From assembly GCF_907164915.1 (NCBI RefSeq), contig NC_061868.1, positions 26,655,819-26,719,818 on the forward strand: a stretch of DNA of 64,000 bases, read 5' to 3'. A program made the position numbers and the translations under genes. Below are positions 22,788 through 33,972 of this stretch, in pieces; the stretch's first letter is position 1, and every line of letters starts with the position of its first letter. The notes under the pieces were generated by a model. The model did not search any database, was not told the DNA's origin, and saw only the letters and a program-made list of their open reading frames with translations. This DNA comes from Impatiens glandulifera (lineage: Eukaryota; Streptophyta; Magnoliopsida; Ericales; Balsaminaceae).

Positions 22788-24784
22788 TGTTGGGTCAAAT
22801 TATTTTGACTGAGTGTTGAAATAATTTAACCATTGAGATTTTGATGATGAAATGAATTATGAGTTTTGATGCAGGTGTATTGAAACAATATATCATAAGA
22901 CTTGGCTCTAATGAGGGTCATTAGACCGATTTTGGCATTAGATGCATAGAATTAGACGTACAGTCTAACTCATCGGAGTTAGACATGTAGTCTAATGAAT
23001 GCATAGAATTAGACGTACAGTCTAACTCATCGGAGTTAGACGTGTAGTCTAATGAATGTATAGAATTAGACGTACAGTCTAACTCATCGAAGTTAGACGT
23101 GTAGTCTAATGAATGTATAGAATTAGACGTAAGTCTAATATACACGGAATTAGACGTAAGTTTAATGTATTCGAAATTAGACGTACAGTCTAACTCATCG
23201 GAGTTAGACATGTAGTCTAATAGACTTATAATTAGACGGATGATCTAATAAATATTTAGAATTAGACGTACAGTCTAACTCATCGGAGTTAGACGTGTAG
23301 TCTAATATATTTGCAATTAGACGGATAGTCTAATATATGCGGAATTAGACGTGCAGTCTAACTTAGTGGAGTTAGACGTGCAGTCTAATAGAAAGTGAAA
23401 GTTAGACGTGAGTCTAACTCCTTCAGATTAGTCTGAGGTAGAATCAGAATTAGACGTGTAGTCTAACTCAGTGGAGTTAGACGAACAATCTAATGGTTAT
23501 TGGATAATTAGACGTGTAGTCTAATTAGTGAAAGTTAGACGTGAGTCTAACTCCTTCAGACAAGTCTGAGGTAGAACCGGAATTAGACGTGCAGTCTAAC
23601 TCAGTGGAGTAGACGTGCAGTCTAATGGTTATTGAAATTAGACGTGTAGTCTAATTAGTGAAAGTTAGACGTGAGTCTAACTCCTTCAGACAAGTCTGAG
23701 GTAGAACCGGAATTAGACATGCAGTCTAACTCAGTGGAGTTAGACGTGCAGTCTAATTGTTATTGAAATTCGACGTGTAGTCTAATTCTATTAGACTAGG
23801 CGGTCTAATAGACTCGGTTATTAGAAAGAGATGTTTGATTTCATTAGACTGATTTTCACAATCCGTCTAACTGAAATACGTCTAATGCTCAGTTTAAGTA
23901 GTATGCTTGAAGCTAACATTTCACCTACCCACGTGCTATAGCTGTACCCTACTCTTGCTCCACTTTTTAGTGAAGATTAGTACAACAACTATATGCAACC
24001 AGCCAAGGAATGCCACGTAAGAGAATTTTCCTCACATTACTTGTTTTGCAGGTACATCCCTGATGAAATATTCGGCGCACTACCAGTGATGTACGACCAC
24101 GATCCTTGTGCTCAGAACCTGCTGTGTACAATGGAGGCTTTCCAATGGAAGAGTGCCACGTATCATTCTAAAAGATTCGATTGTTAGCTCCTGCTCAGTA
24201 TTTAACAAATCTCAAGGACAACGGACAATCTGCCTTACAAATTTATCTGAATACAACGAACAAGCAATCTAATTTTGCAGAGAGAGAAACTACTCAATCA
24301 TCTTGCTTACTGAATTCAAGCCTTTGAATATTCATTCTGTGAAGCTACTTTCTGATTGTACTGTGTGTGAATCAAGAGAGAGTTAGAATCAAAACACCTT
24401 TAGCTGAGTGATATTCTTCATCTTGTAATTGAACAGAAAGTGTTTTGTTCAATAGTGAGCTAAGTGTGTGTAAACTGTATTTGATTCGAATCTTATTATA
24501 GTGAATCCTTTCGGTGGTTGGAAGAAGGGGTGACGTAGGAGAGTTTCTCCGAACATCCATAAACAAACTACTGTGTTCTTTCATTTCTATCATCATTTCA
24601 TATTTCATCTTGAGCTTCAAACCCATGTAAACAATTCCGCCTTGAATCTGTTTCAAGTATTTACAAGTGTTTGCGTAGAATAGAAAGCGAATTAAATCCC
24701 TAACAAGATTTCTTTCAAATCGTTTTTCATAAGCCTTCATCCTTAGCCAGACCCCCGTCTCTATCGATAAAGCCGATTCTATCA
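22788..24784 (+). repeat. 5' LTR of element A
   Basis: Starts TGTTGGGTCAAATTATTTTG and ends GCCGATTCTATCA just before the primer site. A second copy lies at 57450-59288 with an internal deletion of roughly 450 bases. It contains the palindromic minisatellite (22926-23880) and the LTR block shared with the other copia families (GAAGAAGGGGTGACGTAGGA near 24525). Confidence 0.85.
22926..23880. repeat. palindromic TTAGAC/GTCTAA minisatellite in LTR A
   Basis: Dozens of units of the form TTAGACGTGCAGTCTAA, alternately flanked by A/T and by GTT/AAC, joined by TCAGTGGA-type or variable spacers. Each unit is itself an inverted repeat (TTAGAC pairing with GTCTAA) around a GTGCA or GTACA centre. Open frames across it are an effect of the repeat. 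Confidence 0.92.
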
Positions 24785-24786
24785 AT

Positions 24787-24798
24787 TGGTATCAGAGC
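24787..24798 (+). other. primer binding site of element A
   Basis: TGGTATCAGAGC, a perfect complement to the 3' end of initiator tRNA-Met, two bases after the LTR end at 24784. Confidence 0.93.
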
Positions 24799-24829
24799 CC
24801 TGTTTCTATTCTCAAGCCTTTTCTGAAAT

Positions 24830-26625
24830 ATGTTGACCATAACCAAAAATTCCATTGCTACAGCCATTCCAACCTTCTCTCGAGAAAACTACATTGTTTA
24901 GAAGAAAAGAGTTCGTGCTCATCTCTCTTCTCTTCATGATGACATGTGGAGCGTTGTCACAGAAGGTTCTATCAAGATTGATAAGGAGAAGGCTGACTAG
25001 ACCGCTGATGAAAAGAGGCAGAACAACCTCAACAACATGGCTCTTGATTTTCTGTATAGATCTCTCGATGACAATATGTTCAACTACATTATCGAATGCG
25101 ATACTGCCAAAGAGGTCTGGGACAAACTCACTCAACTGTGCGAGGGCAACGAGCAAACCAAGGAAAACAAGATCATGGTTGCCACTCAACAGTTCGACAG
25201 CTTCAAGATGCGTCCTAGTGAAACAATGAACGATTTCGACACCAGATTCAGCAAGATCGTCTCCTCTCTGTCTATCCTAGGCAAGACCCATAGCAACCGG
25301 GAGTTTCCTATGAAGGTCATGCGTTCTATTCCAAGGGAATGGGACATAAAGACAATGGCGATGAGAGAATCCAAAGATCTTAACAAGATCTCTCTCTTTG
25401 ATCTTTTTGCTGACCTCAAAGCCTATGAGTTTGAGCTAAACTGTAGGATGGAAGAAGATCAACCCACATCCGTTATCATTTCCAAGGCGCTAATGACTGC
25501 TTAAAAGCCACCAACCGCTCCGGATGTGAAGATGGCAGCTCAACAGCTGACAACAATGCCATATCTCTCTTTGTGAAGAAGTTTGGCGACTTCATGAAGA
25601 AGAGCAACTCTAACTCAAACTCTTCAAATTCTAAAGACAACAAAAAATCTAAAGCTAATGTTACTTGTTTTAACTGTGCTATTAAAGGTCATTATGCATC
25701 GGAATGTCGGAAGCCAAAGCGTGAAGATGCCAAGGATGATGGAAAAGAGCTGAAGGCTCTTATGGAAGGTGACGGAAAGAACAGAGGAAGCAGCCGTGGT
25801 TCCTACTTTTCATCCAGTGAAAGTGATGAAGAAGAGGTAGCTTGCTTCATGGAAAGAGAAGATGAAGAAAGAACTCAGGAGACTGAGGTATTTGATTTCT
25901 CTTCCGAAAGGTTTTCAAGAGAACAACTGGTAGCTGCACTAGATGACATGGTCATCGAGTACAGAAAGCTAGCAGAATCTCTAAATGAAACTAAATCTTC
26001 ATCAGATGTAAACAAACCAAGTCTATTTAAAGCTGAAGAGTTAAATGTTTTTAAAAAGAAGATTGAAGAGATCTCATCTGAGAATGAGATGCTCAAAGAA
26101 CAGATTCAAACTCTTTCATCTAAAAATAAAAGGCTAAACTATGTTGTCTGTGCATGGACAAGGTCTGGAGATGCTGTCAAATATCAGATCAGCATGTTGA
26201 AACCTGCTAGATCTAGATCCGGTTTGGGATTTGATAGCAATGACCCTAACCTGTCATGCAAAAAGTCAAACTCATATGACTAACTTAAGCCAATAAGTTT
26301 TGTCAAAGGGAGTATGAATGACATTGAATCTGATCCTATTCATGAAGAAGTTTTTTTCAAAAATGAAATAGTTTATGTTCCGCCTACTATTAGCTGGCTT
26401 AAGAATAAGCTAGAAGCAGCTAACAAGTCTGACAATCTAAAACCTGACTCTAAGTCAAGGAGTTTTAAAAGAAAATCTTCTTCAAAAGTTAAGAGATCAG
26501 TGGCTAGCAGGAAGTCATCTGCTAAGTCAAAATCCTATGCATTAATCACAACACAAAATGGGAAGTCCATCAGAATAACTCAAATATGGATTCCTAAGGG
26601 ACTAATTGATCGAGGACCCAATTGA
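24830..26625 (+). pseudogene. gag of element A, lightly damaged
   Basis: ATG at 24830 opens gag with FSRENYIV, a TAG at 24900, KKRVRAHL, a second TAG about 33 codons later, then a clean capsid-like part (25037-25504: SIPREWDIKTMAMRES, LKAYEFEL). A stop at 25502 and a frameshift near 25555 follow. The next frame (25573-26283) has a Ser/Asn-rich linker, the zinc knuckle CFNCAIKGHYASEC (CX2CX4HX4C), an acidic Ser/Glu stretch and a predicted coiled coil (about 26030-26130, KKKIEEISSENEMLKEQIQT). After a TAA at 26281 it continues in phase to IWIPKGLIDRGPN and a TGA at 26623-26625. Gag packages the RNA into virus-like particles. Both early TAG stops sit where relatives have tryptophan. Confidence 0.85.
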
Positions 26626-27500
26626 GTATGGGTACCAAAATGTGTAAATAGTTTCTTTTGTAGGTGATGCTGGAGGATTGCATGAAGGAAGCTAGAAAAG
26701 TACTCTTCTGAGTACACAGCCCGGAAGATCAACAATGGCATTTGCCATTCTAGAAGAATAAATGTTTTTATTTGTTAAAAATGTTTTTGGTCTTTGAACC
26801 ACAAAAATTATTTATCATATTTTTATGTCCATATACAAAATGAGAGGGAAAATTACTATGGAAGTAAAGATACTCTCTAGACAAATATTCTTAATTGGTC
26901 TAATTAGACAAGTGTGTCTAAAAGAAACAGTGTGTACTTAGACATATTTTTGCTCATACTCTATACATCTAAGTTTATATGATGAGGTGTTATACCTACG
27001 CGATTAGACGGACACGTCTAATAGAAGTTAGACGTTCTTACGTCAAATAGACGTTAGACGTTCTTACGTCATGAGTAAGTGGATGCTCACGTCTAATCAA
27101 ACGCACGTCTAACATGTGGTGTTTATGCGGAATTAGACGTACACGTCTAATAGACATTAGACGGATTTTTATAACACGGAATTAAACGTATGTGTCTAAT
27201 AGACCCATTCGTCTAATAGACATTTAGTTATATGGATTTGTGGAGTAAGAAAAACATCTAACTACGTGCTGATTAGACTGATCAAGGACAACTGTCCCAC
27301 GTTGAGAGATATTTACTTTTCCCGCTCAAAATATCAAACAGTCATCTCTTACTAACATGAAGACACGTGTCTCTCAAGTTTAGAGAAAATGACTGATATA
27401 CCCTCATTTGTAATGATGACTCCTTGAAAAAGGACGTCTAACATTTATTGATGGACCATACCCTTAAGAAAAGACGGTTATTCTGTATTTGTCTCTTCTG
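26626..27500 (+). other. noncoding stretch between gag and the extra ORF of element A
   Basis: Starts VWVPKCVNSFFCR (26626-26663), the very beginning of the pol region, then all pol homology stops. 26990-27240 holds further copies of the palindromic ATTAGACGTACACGTCTAAT motif, also found in the LTR. A TTTTCCCGC site is at 27317-27325. Confidence 0.7.
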
Positions 27501-27502
27501 TC

Positions 27503-27510
27503 TATATAAG
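27503..27510 (+). promoter_or_regulatory. TATA box of the extra ORF in element A
   Basis: TCTATATAAGGA lies about 122 bases upstream of the ATG at 27632. A pyrimidine-rich leader with CTCTCTCTAAATCTCTC follows, as is typical of plant 5' UTRs. The three extra ORFs of element F have TATA boxes at a similar place. Confidence 0.6.
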
Positions 27511-27631
27511 GATATTAGTGCATGAGTTTGAAAGTTTTCAATCTCTCGAAATCCTTAAGAACCCTAGCTTTCTTTGCATTTCTCTCTCTAAATCTCTCTG
27601 AAATCTTGTGTCGTTTCATATTCTTTTGAAA

Positions 27632-30600
27632 ATGGTGAAGAAAATCACTTTGGGTCACTGTACTTTGAAGGTGGATTTTCCATCTATATACACTTTCGAT
27701 CAACCGGAGGTGGTGGAGATGTTCATAACCCTAGAATATTCTTGGTTAAGGAAGTATCTCGGCGGTCCGTTCATATTCTATGAGAAAGAAGTTCGCGAGT
27801 TCTTCAAATCTGCAACTATGGTGGGTGAATTCATCGTAGCAACCGTCAACGACATGGAGTTTTCCTTCGATGAAGCAGTTTATGCGGAGTTCTTTGAACT
27901 TCCAACGGAGGGACACTCGTTCAACTTGATCCTTTCACCAGAAATCATGGAGGAGATGAAGAGAACCTTTTCTGTCGATGGTTCGATAATCCATGTAAAT
28001 GGACTCAAAAAGGCGTTTAAACCGCATTTCATTCTGCTAAACGACGTGGTGGCAAAGGCGCTACAAGGGAAATCTGGCTCTTTTCATCTTTATAGTCAAG
28101 ATCGTTTTGACTATATGTGTTCTATTTTAAAGGGAATCCAGGTAAACTGGGCTCACACCCTTTTCCAGAACTTGTGCTTTTCGATATGTCAGACGAACAA
28201 GGAAAGCATAACATTTGCGGCTCAACTGAGTCATTTGTTGAAGCATTTGGGGGTTCCTGTTGGTGAACCTGTGCAGATCAACTCTCCAAGAGTATATACT
28301 GCCCTTACAATGGCTAACACACTGATGAGGATGAAGAACAATCTAGAATCTGCATCTGGTGCATCTAGTCTTCAAACCGGTGGAAAGCCTTCTACCCGAT
28401 CCAAGCAACCGTTTGCTTCTGTCATGTCTACAGGAGCAAAGAGATCGAAAATGGTGAATGAATCGGAAGCCAGTTCCTCCAGTCTGAAGAGTTCAAACAA
28501 GAAGGATTCTGAATCTGTCGATTCAAGGTTAAGTCAAGGTCCAGGCGTACTTGCTGCAACTCCGATGTCCTCACTATCTACTCCCTCAACCATTTTGAGG
28601 AAGCCTTCGAGATCCTGTGTCTCAAAGGAGAAGAAGACAAAGGCACCCCGCGCGTCTAAATCTTTAAAGGTAACTTCTTCTAAATCTTTGGCCGATGTGC
28701 CTAAGTTTGATGTTCCCGTAGTGGAACAAGCTGAATATGTATTCTCTCCCTTAAGGGAACCTGCTAAAGGGCCTGCTGTTGAGTCAGCCGGTCCAAATGT
28801 TGAAAATGTTAACAGGAATGTGTCTCATGTTGTTCCAACTGATCTAGTAGCCGCCGGTGCTACAGAGTCATCTCAACCAGAACAAGGTGCTATTCTTACC
28901 CTTGTGGCTGTGAACCCACTATTTCCGCTCCTAAAGATTCATTGGTAGCTGGGAAAGTTATTCGTGTGGAGCTCCCTGCTGAGCTCTGTAAGAAACCCCA
29001 ATCAGCGTTCGAACTGATGCGTTCCAAAAGATAGACAGGTAGAATCGTGTTCGGTGAACCCAGAACTGCTCCAAAACCCGTAGAGGTTGTTGGAAAAGGC
29101 AAGAAGATTGCGATTCCAGTTCCTGAAAGAGTATCGGAGGCAACAGGAATTGTTGACCTCATTTTAGATCAAGTTAAAGTCATTACGGCTAAGAAACTAG
29201 AGATTTTTGAATCATGGTGCCTGGAGAGACTGTCATCCAAGTACAATGATTCTCTGACGAATTCTGCAATAATGAAAGAATGGAAGAAGCGGGTAGCAAA
29301 CGAAAAGAAAGTTCTGAAATGGGCAAGAACTTCAGAGGTTGCTGAGGCTCTGAAGAGAAAAGATCTAGTGGAAGCTTTCCTGTATGGAAAAGCGCTTTTC
29401 CCAATCTTTGAAGCCAGAAAGGCTAACTTCAATCCTGCTGAGAAAGGATCTGAAGTTGAATTAAAAGTTTTGAAAAGGTTGAATGACATCTTGGACGGTT
29501 ACGTCTCGATTGTTTCCCAATACGTCCATGGCGCCGATTGCTCTGGCACAAAGCCTTTCGATGATGATGAAGCTATGGATATTCTTGATGCTGACAACGA
29601 TGCAGATGAGCTAGATGCTGCTCTCTTGATCGAATTCGGAAATCTTTCTGCCGAAGAGAGATGCATTCTAGATCAACCTGTTCAAGAGATTCCAAATGAA
29701 GAAGAATAAGAAGTGATTGTCCAAGATCCTGATCAAGCCCTTGAGACAAATGAAGAAGAAGTTCTTGTGGAAGATGTGATTGAGGAAGCTGCTCAAGCTC
29801 CTCTTGAAGAAAATGTGATGATAACCCCTGTTGTGAGAACAGAGGTTGTTCAAGAGAAAGTGGCCGAGGTAACTCAGCCAGAAACTATCAGATCTGAGGG
29901 GGAACCCTCTATAGAGAAGGCCGTTGAAGAAGAAAGTTCCTCATCTGAGGAGTAACAGGATCAAAATGCAACATATAAGAAGCCTCTTCTATTTCCCGAC
30001 ACCATTGTGGGAAATGTTCATGAAAATATCAACATTCCTCTTCACTACACTGGAAATCTATATGAGAGATTTCAGAGAGCTGAGGAAGAACTATTAGAAG
30101 AAGAGCTGGATGAAGCTGCTAAGAATGCCGAGAGGAATCAACCGGAGCAATCCTTGCAGATTCACACAAACTTTGAGCCAATTCAGATAATGGCAGCAAA
30201 GTCTGAAGAGATTTCATCACATGAAGAATCTTCTGCCGAAGGAAACAAGATGTTAAGGTCTATGAAGTCTGTGCTCTCATCTATTCAGAAGACCATGACA
30301 AAAGCCATGAACACGAAGGAAGAAGAAAGAAAGGGCTTTTGCGAGATTATCAAGGTCCTTACTGAACTAGATAACACTCTGAAGAAGAACACATATGAGA
30401 CTCATGTCTCAAATCTAAACTTCTCAAAGTTTGAAAAGCAACTCTTCAGCCGTCAAAGTGAACTATTGGACATTGAAAGGCAATTCAATGATGAACGTCA
30501 TAAAGAGACTTTGGAAGAATTCAGTCTGGTAAAGAATCAGATGGTGGAAATTCAGGGCTGCTTGAACAGAAATGATAATGAACGTCAGGAATTTGCTGAC

Positions 30601-30650
30601 TCCATTGCAAGGAAGTTTCAAGCAAAGGAGAACGCAAAGGCCTATATGGT
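27632..30650 (+). pseudogene. extra ORF (aORF) protein of element A: N-terminal aORF domain, charged linker, coiled coil
   Basis: ATG at 27632 gives MVKKITLGH. Residues 1-220 form the domain shared with the three F proteins: YLGGPFIFYEKEVREFF, FFELPTEGHS, and VNWAHTLFQNLCF near residue 180. It resembles what databases call a putative plant transposon protein domain. A Ser/Lys-rich linker follows (about 240-400). A frameshift near 28917 and a TAG at 29032 break it; the same phase then runs from 29047 to 30650, with stops at 29707 and 29953. The last part is acidic and then a long coiled coil (30230-30640). Undamaged it would be about 1000 residues. It ends at the junction near 30650 without its natural stop. 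The function is unknown. Confidence 0.72.
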
Positions 30651-31204
30651 TACCCTTTTAAAAATTCAAAATTATTTTTATAATTTTGGGACTCCAGATC
30701 ATTTTCTAAAAATCCAGAAACATTTGAAAATGCATTTTCAATATTATTGGATATTTTCAAAAATAATATATTTCGACGAATGATTGTTTGGTATTTATTT
30801 CTAAACCCTAATGCCTTTAAAAATGAGTGATATTCTTTAGGTATTTCTTCCATAGTTATCATCCGCAATAGGTACCAGCATTTTAAATATTATTGTTTCA
30901 ATATTTTAAATAACGCTAAAACCTAAAAGCATGAATAGGACCAGAAGAATAATTGGTTAAAATTCAAAATGTTATACAACTGATTTTCAAGAGTCAACTT
31001 TATAAGTAGAGACCGTTATAAAAAGAGTACGGAGGATGAAATGCGAAAGCCTTTCCCGAGTATCACCAACTTATAAACTAAAAGAAACTCTAGTCAATAC
31101 GTGTGTATACGTATGACAACTTTTATTGATTTTCAAAAATCAATTGATGACTCTATTTTAAAATAAATAATATTTTAAATTAATTATGTTTAATTACTTT
31201 AAAC
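30651..31204. other. AT-rich DNA between elements A and H
   Basis: No coding sequence is seen. A short balanced segment (GAGTACGGAGGATGAAATGC, then GAAAGCCTTTCCCGAG) at 31027-31062 may belong to another LTR, but no boundaries were found. Confidence 0.4.
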
Positions 31205-31244
31205 TAATGGTGTGTTTGGTGAGGGGGGATTGGAATTGGAATTG

Positions 31245-33080
31245 AAGGGGTCAATTTCAATTCTGATATTTGTTTAAGGACTTAAATATAGGAATTGGAT
31301 TTAGAATTTAAATTCTGATAAATTATAAACAACGTATTTATTACTTTTTGAATTCAGGTCAAATTAGGTAAGAATTCAAATTCCAATCAAACAGACCATA
31401 CCTATTTTCCACATAACACATTTTCCCTTTAGACTTCCCTCCCTCCCTACCCATTTTTCAGCCGCATATTTTATTTTTTTTCCCAATTTTCTTTCTCTCC
31501 TCTTCTCTTTTGTAAAATATGTCACTAGCGACGATGATCTCTCACTGGAGGCGACGATCTCTCACTAGCGGCAACGATCTCTCACTGAATTCAACATTAG
31601 GCACCTTCAACGCCCATTGGAAATACTTTATATATTTTTTTTATGGATCTAGATTAACATAGAAAATTGTTGATTTTTTGTTTTGTTCTCAAGAACCAAG
31701 GATTTGAAATATGCATTCCATTTATCAAAATTGTGAAAGTATGGGTGTGGAGAACAAACCTCCCATGGAATATGTCCATTCCTACCATGGATTGTTATGT
31801 CTTGGAATGAAATGATCATAAAAATAATTCCTATGGCATATAATATTGAAAAATTTGTACTTTTGATACACTCGTGCAATTTCAATTTTGTCGTGTTGTC
31901 TTCCTTCAGAACTGCCCACATAATGCAACTCTTAAGTATTAGTTACTATAGCACCTTTTTTTTTCTTTTCTATTTTCTCTTTTTTTATGAGTAGAGAATT
32001 TGTACAATTGTTCCATATGCATAGTAGAGTTATTTTGATTATTGCGTATACGTTACACAATCTCATACTTTATTATTTGAGTGTAAAATGTAACTGTATA
32101 ATGATATCTTTTAAATAAGTTCACTGAAAGTAATAGAATTGTGTATCATACCGTTGATTCTCACTTTATCAAGCGACATGTGTTATTCAGTTCTTAATAA
32201 AGGACGATAGTGTTTGGAAGAAAATAAGATCCATATGAACAAATTTGTGCTTTTTCATGATTAAATTCTACTACCTTTTCACGATGGAGTTCTATTTTGT
32301 TTACCTTTCTAATTGAGTTGGATTGGTATATGTATCAGGAATCAGATACAAGTTAGAGATTAGAGTTTTGAATGGGTCATGGTCAGAAGATTAGATTATT
32401 TAGAATAAGATGAGTGTTAGTTAAATAAACATGTTTAAAAGTCAATAATTGTTATTTATTTTTTATTATTAAGTTAAGATGATAAAGTAACCCTTTAATT
32501 TTATCTATTTATTAGTATCTAGTTAGATTATGGCTATTTATTAGTATTTGAATCATAGTAGAATTAAGAGTCATATGAGGATTATTATGCCATTTATGAA
32601 AATGTTTAATTCCTCTTGGCCGTTGTGAATATCTCTGGAATCTCTATTATGCAGCCCTAGGATTGCTATTATATTTCAGTTCATATAGGATTGTTCTATT
32701 TTAGAAATTTAGAGATTAATCTCATACTTTTATTATCTGAGTGTAAAATGTAATTGTATAATGGCATCTTTTAAGTAAGTAAATTGATGTCAACAATTAA
32801 ATTGTGTATCATACAGTTGATTTCCATTTTATCAAACAAGTTGTTATCCTGTTCTTAACAAAGAACAATGCTTGAACCATTTTGTTTCTGAAAAGTCTTT
32901 TTATCAAGGATGATTTCAAGCATAATGAATCATATAAACTTTATTTTTTTTCATAACGTGGTATCTTATTATTAATGGATGATAACAATTTAGTACAAGT
33001 AAAAAAAAGAAGATTACTTATTGATGTGATAACTCAAACCAATCTTATACTATCACTCCCTATTTTGAAAAGATATAAAG
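31245..33080. other. interior of element H without recognisable genes
   Basis: A threefold repeat of GACGATCTCTCACTAGCGG-type units is at 31521-31585. Two related stretches (CTCATACTTTATTATTTGAG near 32060, CTCATACTTTTATTATCTGA near 32720, each followed by TGTAAAATGTAA) indicate an internal duplication of about 660 bases. No transposase frame is seen. Confidence 0.5.
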
Positions 33081-33114
33081 AATGCAGACTACATCGTATC
33101 TCAAATGGACATAA

Positions 33115-33905
33115 ATGATGGATAATGTGCTAACAAATGGATTGCTTGAGCAACATAATTTAGGAAATTATCCTCCTAACATATGGAAATCTGTTGTATA
33201 TATTGTTGCAGTTAGTGCATTACACCATCAATGTAATGTTAATGTTAGTAACGAAAATATAAAATCGCGACTTAAGACTTGGAATAAACATTATGCTGTT
33301 ATAAGTGATATGCTTGGTATGAGTGGATTTGGATTGGATTGGGATAGAAAAGTGGTTAAAGTGGATAGTGAAGAAGTTTGGACGGCTTATGTCAAAGTAT
33401 ATTAGTTTATGTTGGTTGAATTCTTATTTTAAGATAACACATTTATATTTTTTTTGGTGACTTATTTATAGGCTCACCGAGATGCGAGTAATTATAGATG
33501 TTAAGAATTGGGAAGATTTGTCAATTATTTGTGGACAAGATACATCTAATAGAAGTGGAGCTAAAATGACTGATGAAGGAGCAAGATTTATATTTGAAGA
33601 TATAGAGAGTTGTTCAAAATTAATAAAGAATCAACTAGTGTAAAACGACCTTCTAATAGAAATTGTCATAATGATATGGCCACTACAATATCCAAGATGG
33701 CTGACGTGGTTGGTAAGGCATACAATGTTGACAAGATAAGTGCTCAACAAGTTTTTGATGAACTATCCAAAATTTCAGACTTAGAGGAGACACAATTTCT
33801 ACAAGTTGTTGATGTACTCACAACAAATGAGAGAAAGTACGAAGTGTTTCTAACAATCCTTGAGTGTATGAGGCGTGCATGGATTTTGTTACAAATAAAG
33901 AAGTG
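33115..33905 (+). pseudogene. Myb/SANT-like domain protein, two exons, frame broken
   Basis: Exon 1 (33115-33394) codes a Myb/SANT-like DNA-binding domain: GLLEQHNLGNYPPNIWKSVV, IKSRLKTWNKHYAVISDMLG, SGFGLDWDRK and EEVWTAYVK. A GT...AG intron fits GTATATTAG at about 33395 and TTATAG before GCTCACCGAGATGC (33472), giving AHRDASNYR. Downstream, NWEDLSIICGQDTSNRSGAK and then, in another frame, the C-terminal helical part (33610-33905: MADVVGKAYNVDKISAQQVF, TNERKYEVFLTI) match the same family. A TAA just after the second exon starts and a frame change near 33620 break it. In PIF/Harbinger elements such a protein binds the ends and helps bring in the transposase. Confidence 0.75.
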
Positions 33906-33967
33906 ATCATCAAGATATGAGATTTCCAATTTCTTATTTTGTGGGCTTTTACCCTTTGTTATTAAGA

Positions 33968-33972
33968 CTTTT
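33968..33972. repeat. target site duplication of element F, left
   Basis: CTTTT immediately before TGTTAGGATC. The same five bases follow the other LTR at 47280-47284, so the element is whole and its ends are certain. Confidence 0.95.

Larger units (their letters stand above)
22788..30650 (+). mobile_element. copia-like element A: LTR, gag and extra ORF, no pol
   Basis: Layout: 5' LTR 22788-24784, primer site 24787-24798, gag 24830-26625, a noncoding stretch 26626-27500, then one extra ORF 27632-30650. No protease, integrase, RT or RNase H motif lies between gag and the extra ORF, although the other copia elements here have them at that place. The 3' end is missing: the extra ORF runs into unrelated AT-rich DNA near 30650. 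It was inserted in LTR C. It would have needed enzymes from a relative for transposition. Confidence 0.8.

Noticed and set aside
22921..23211. Open frame with repeated Ser-Asn-Ser-Asp-Glu-Leu units
   Set aside because: It is a translation of the palindromic minisatellite in LTR A.
24812..25419. Minus-strand frames over gag of element A
   Set aside because: Antisense shadows of gag; no family match.
31649..31921. 90-codon minus-strand frame in element H as a transposase piece
   Set aside because: No DDE motif or similarity to Harbinger transposases could be recognised.
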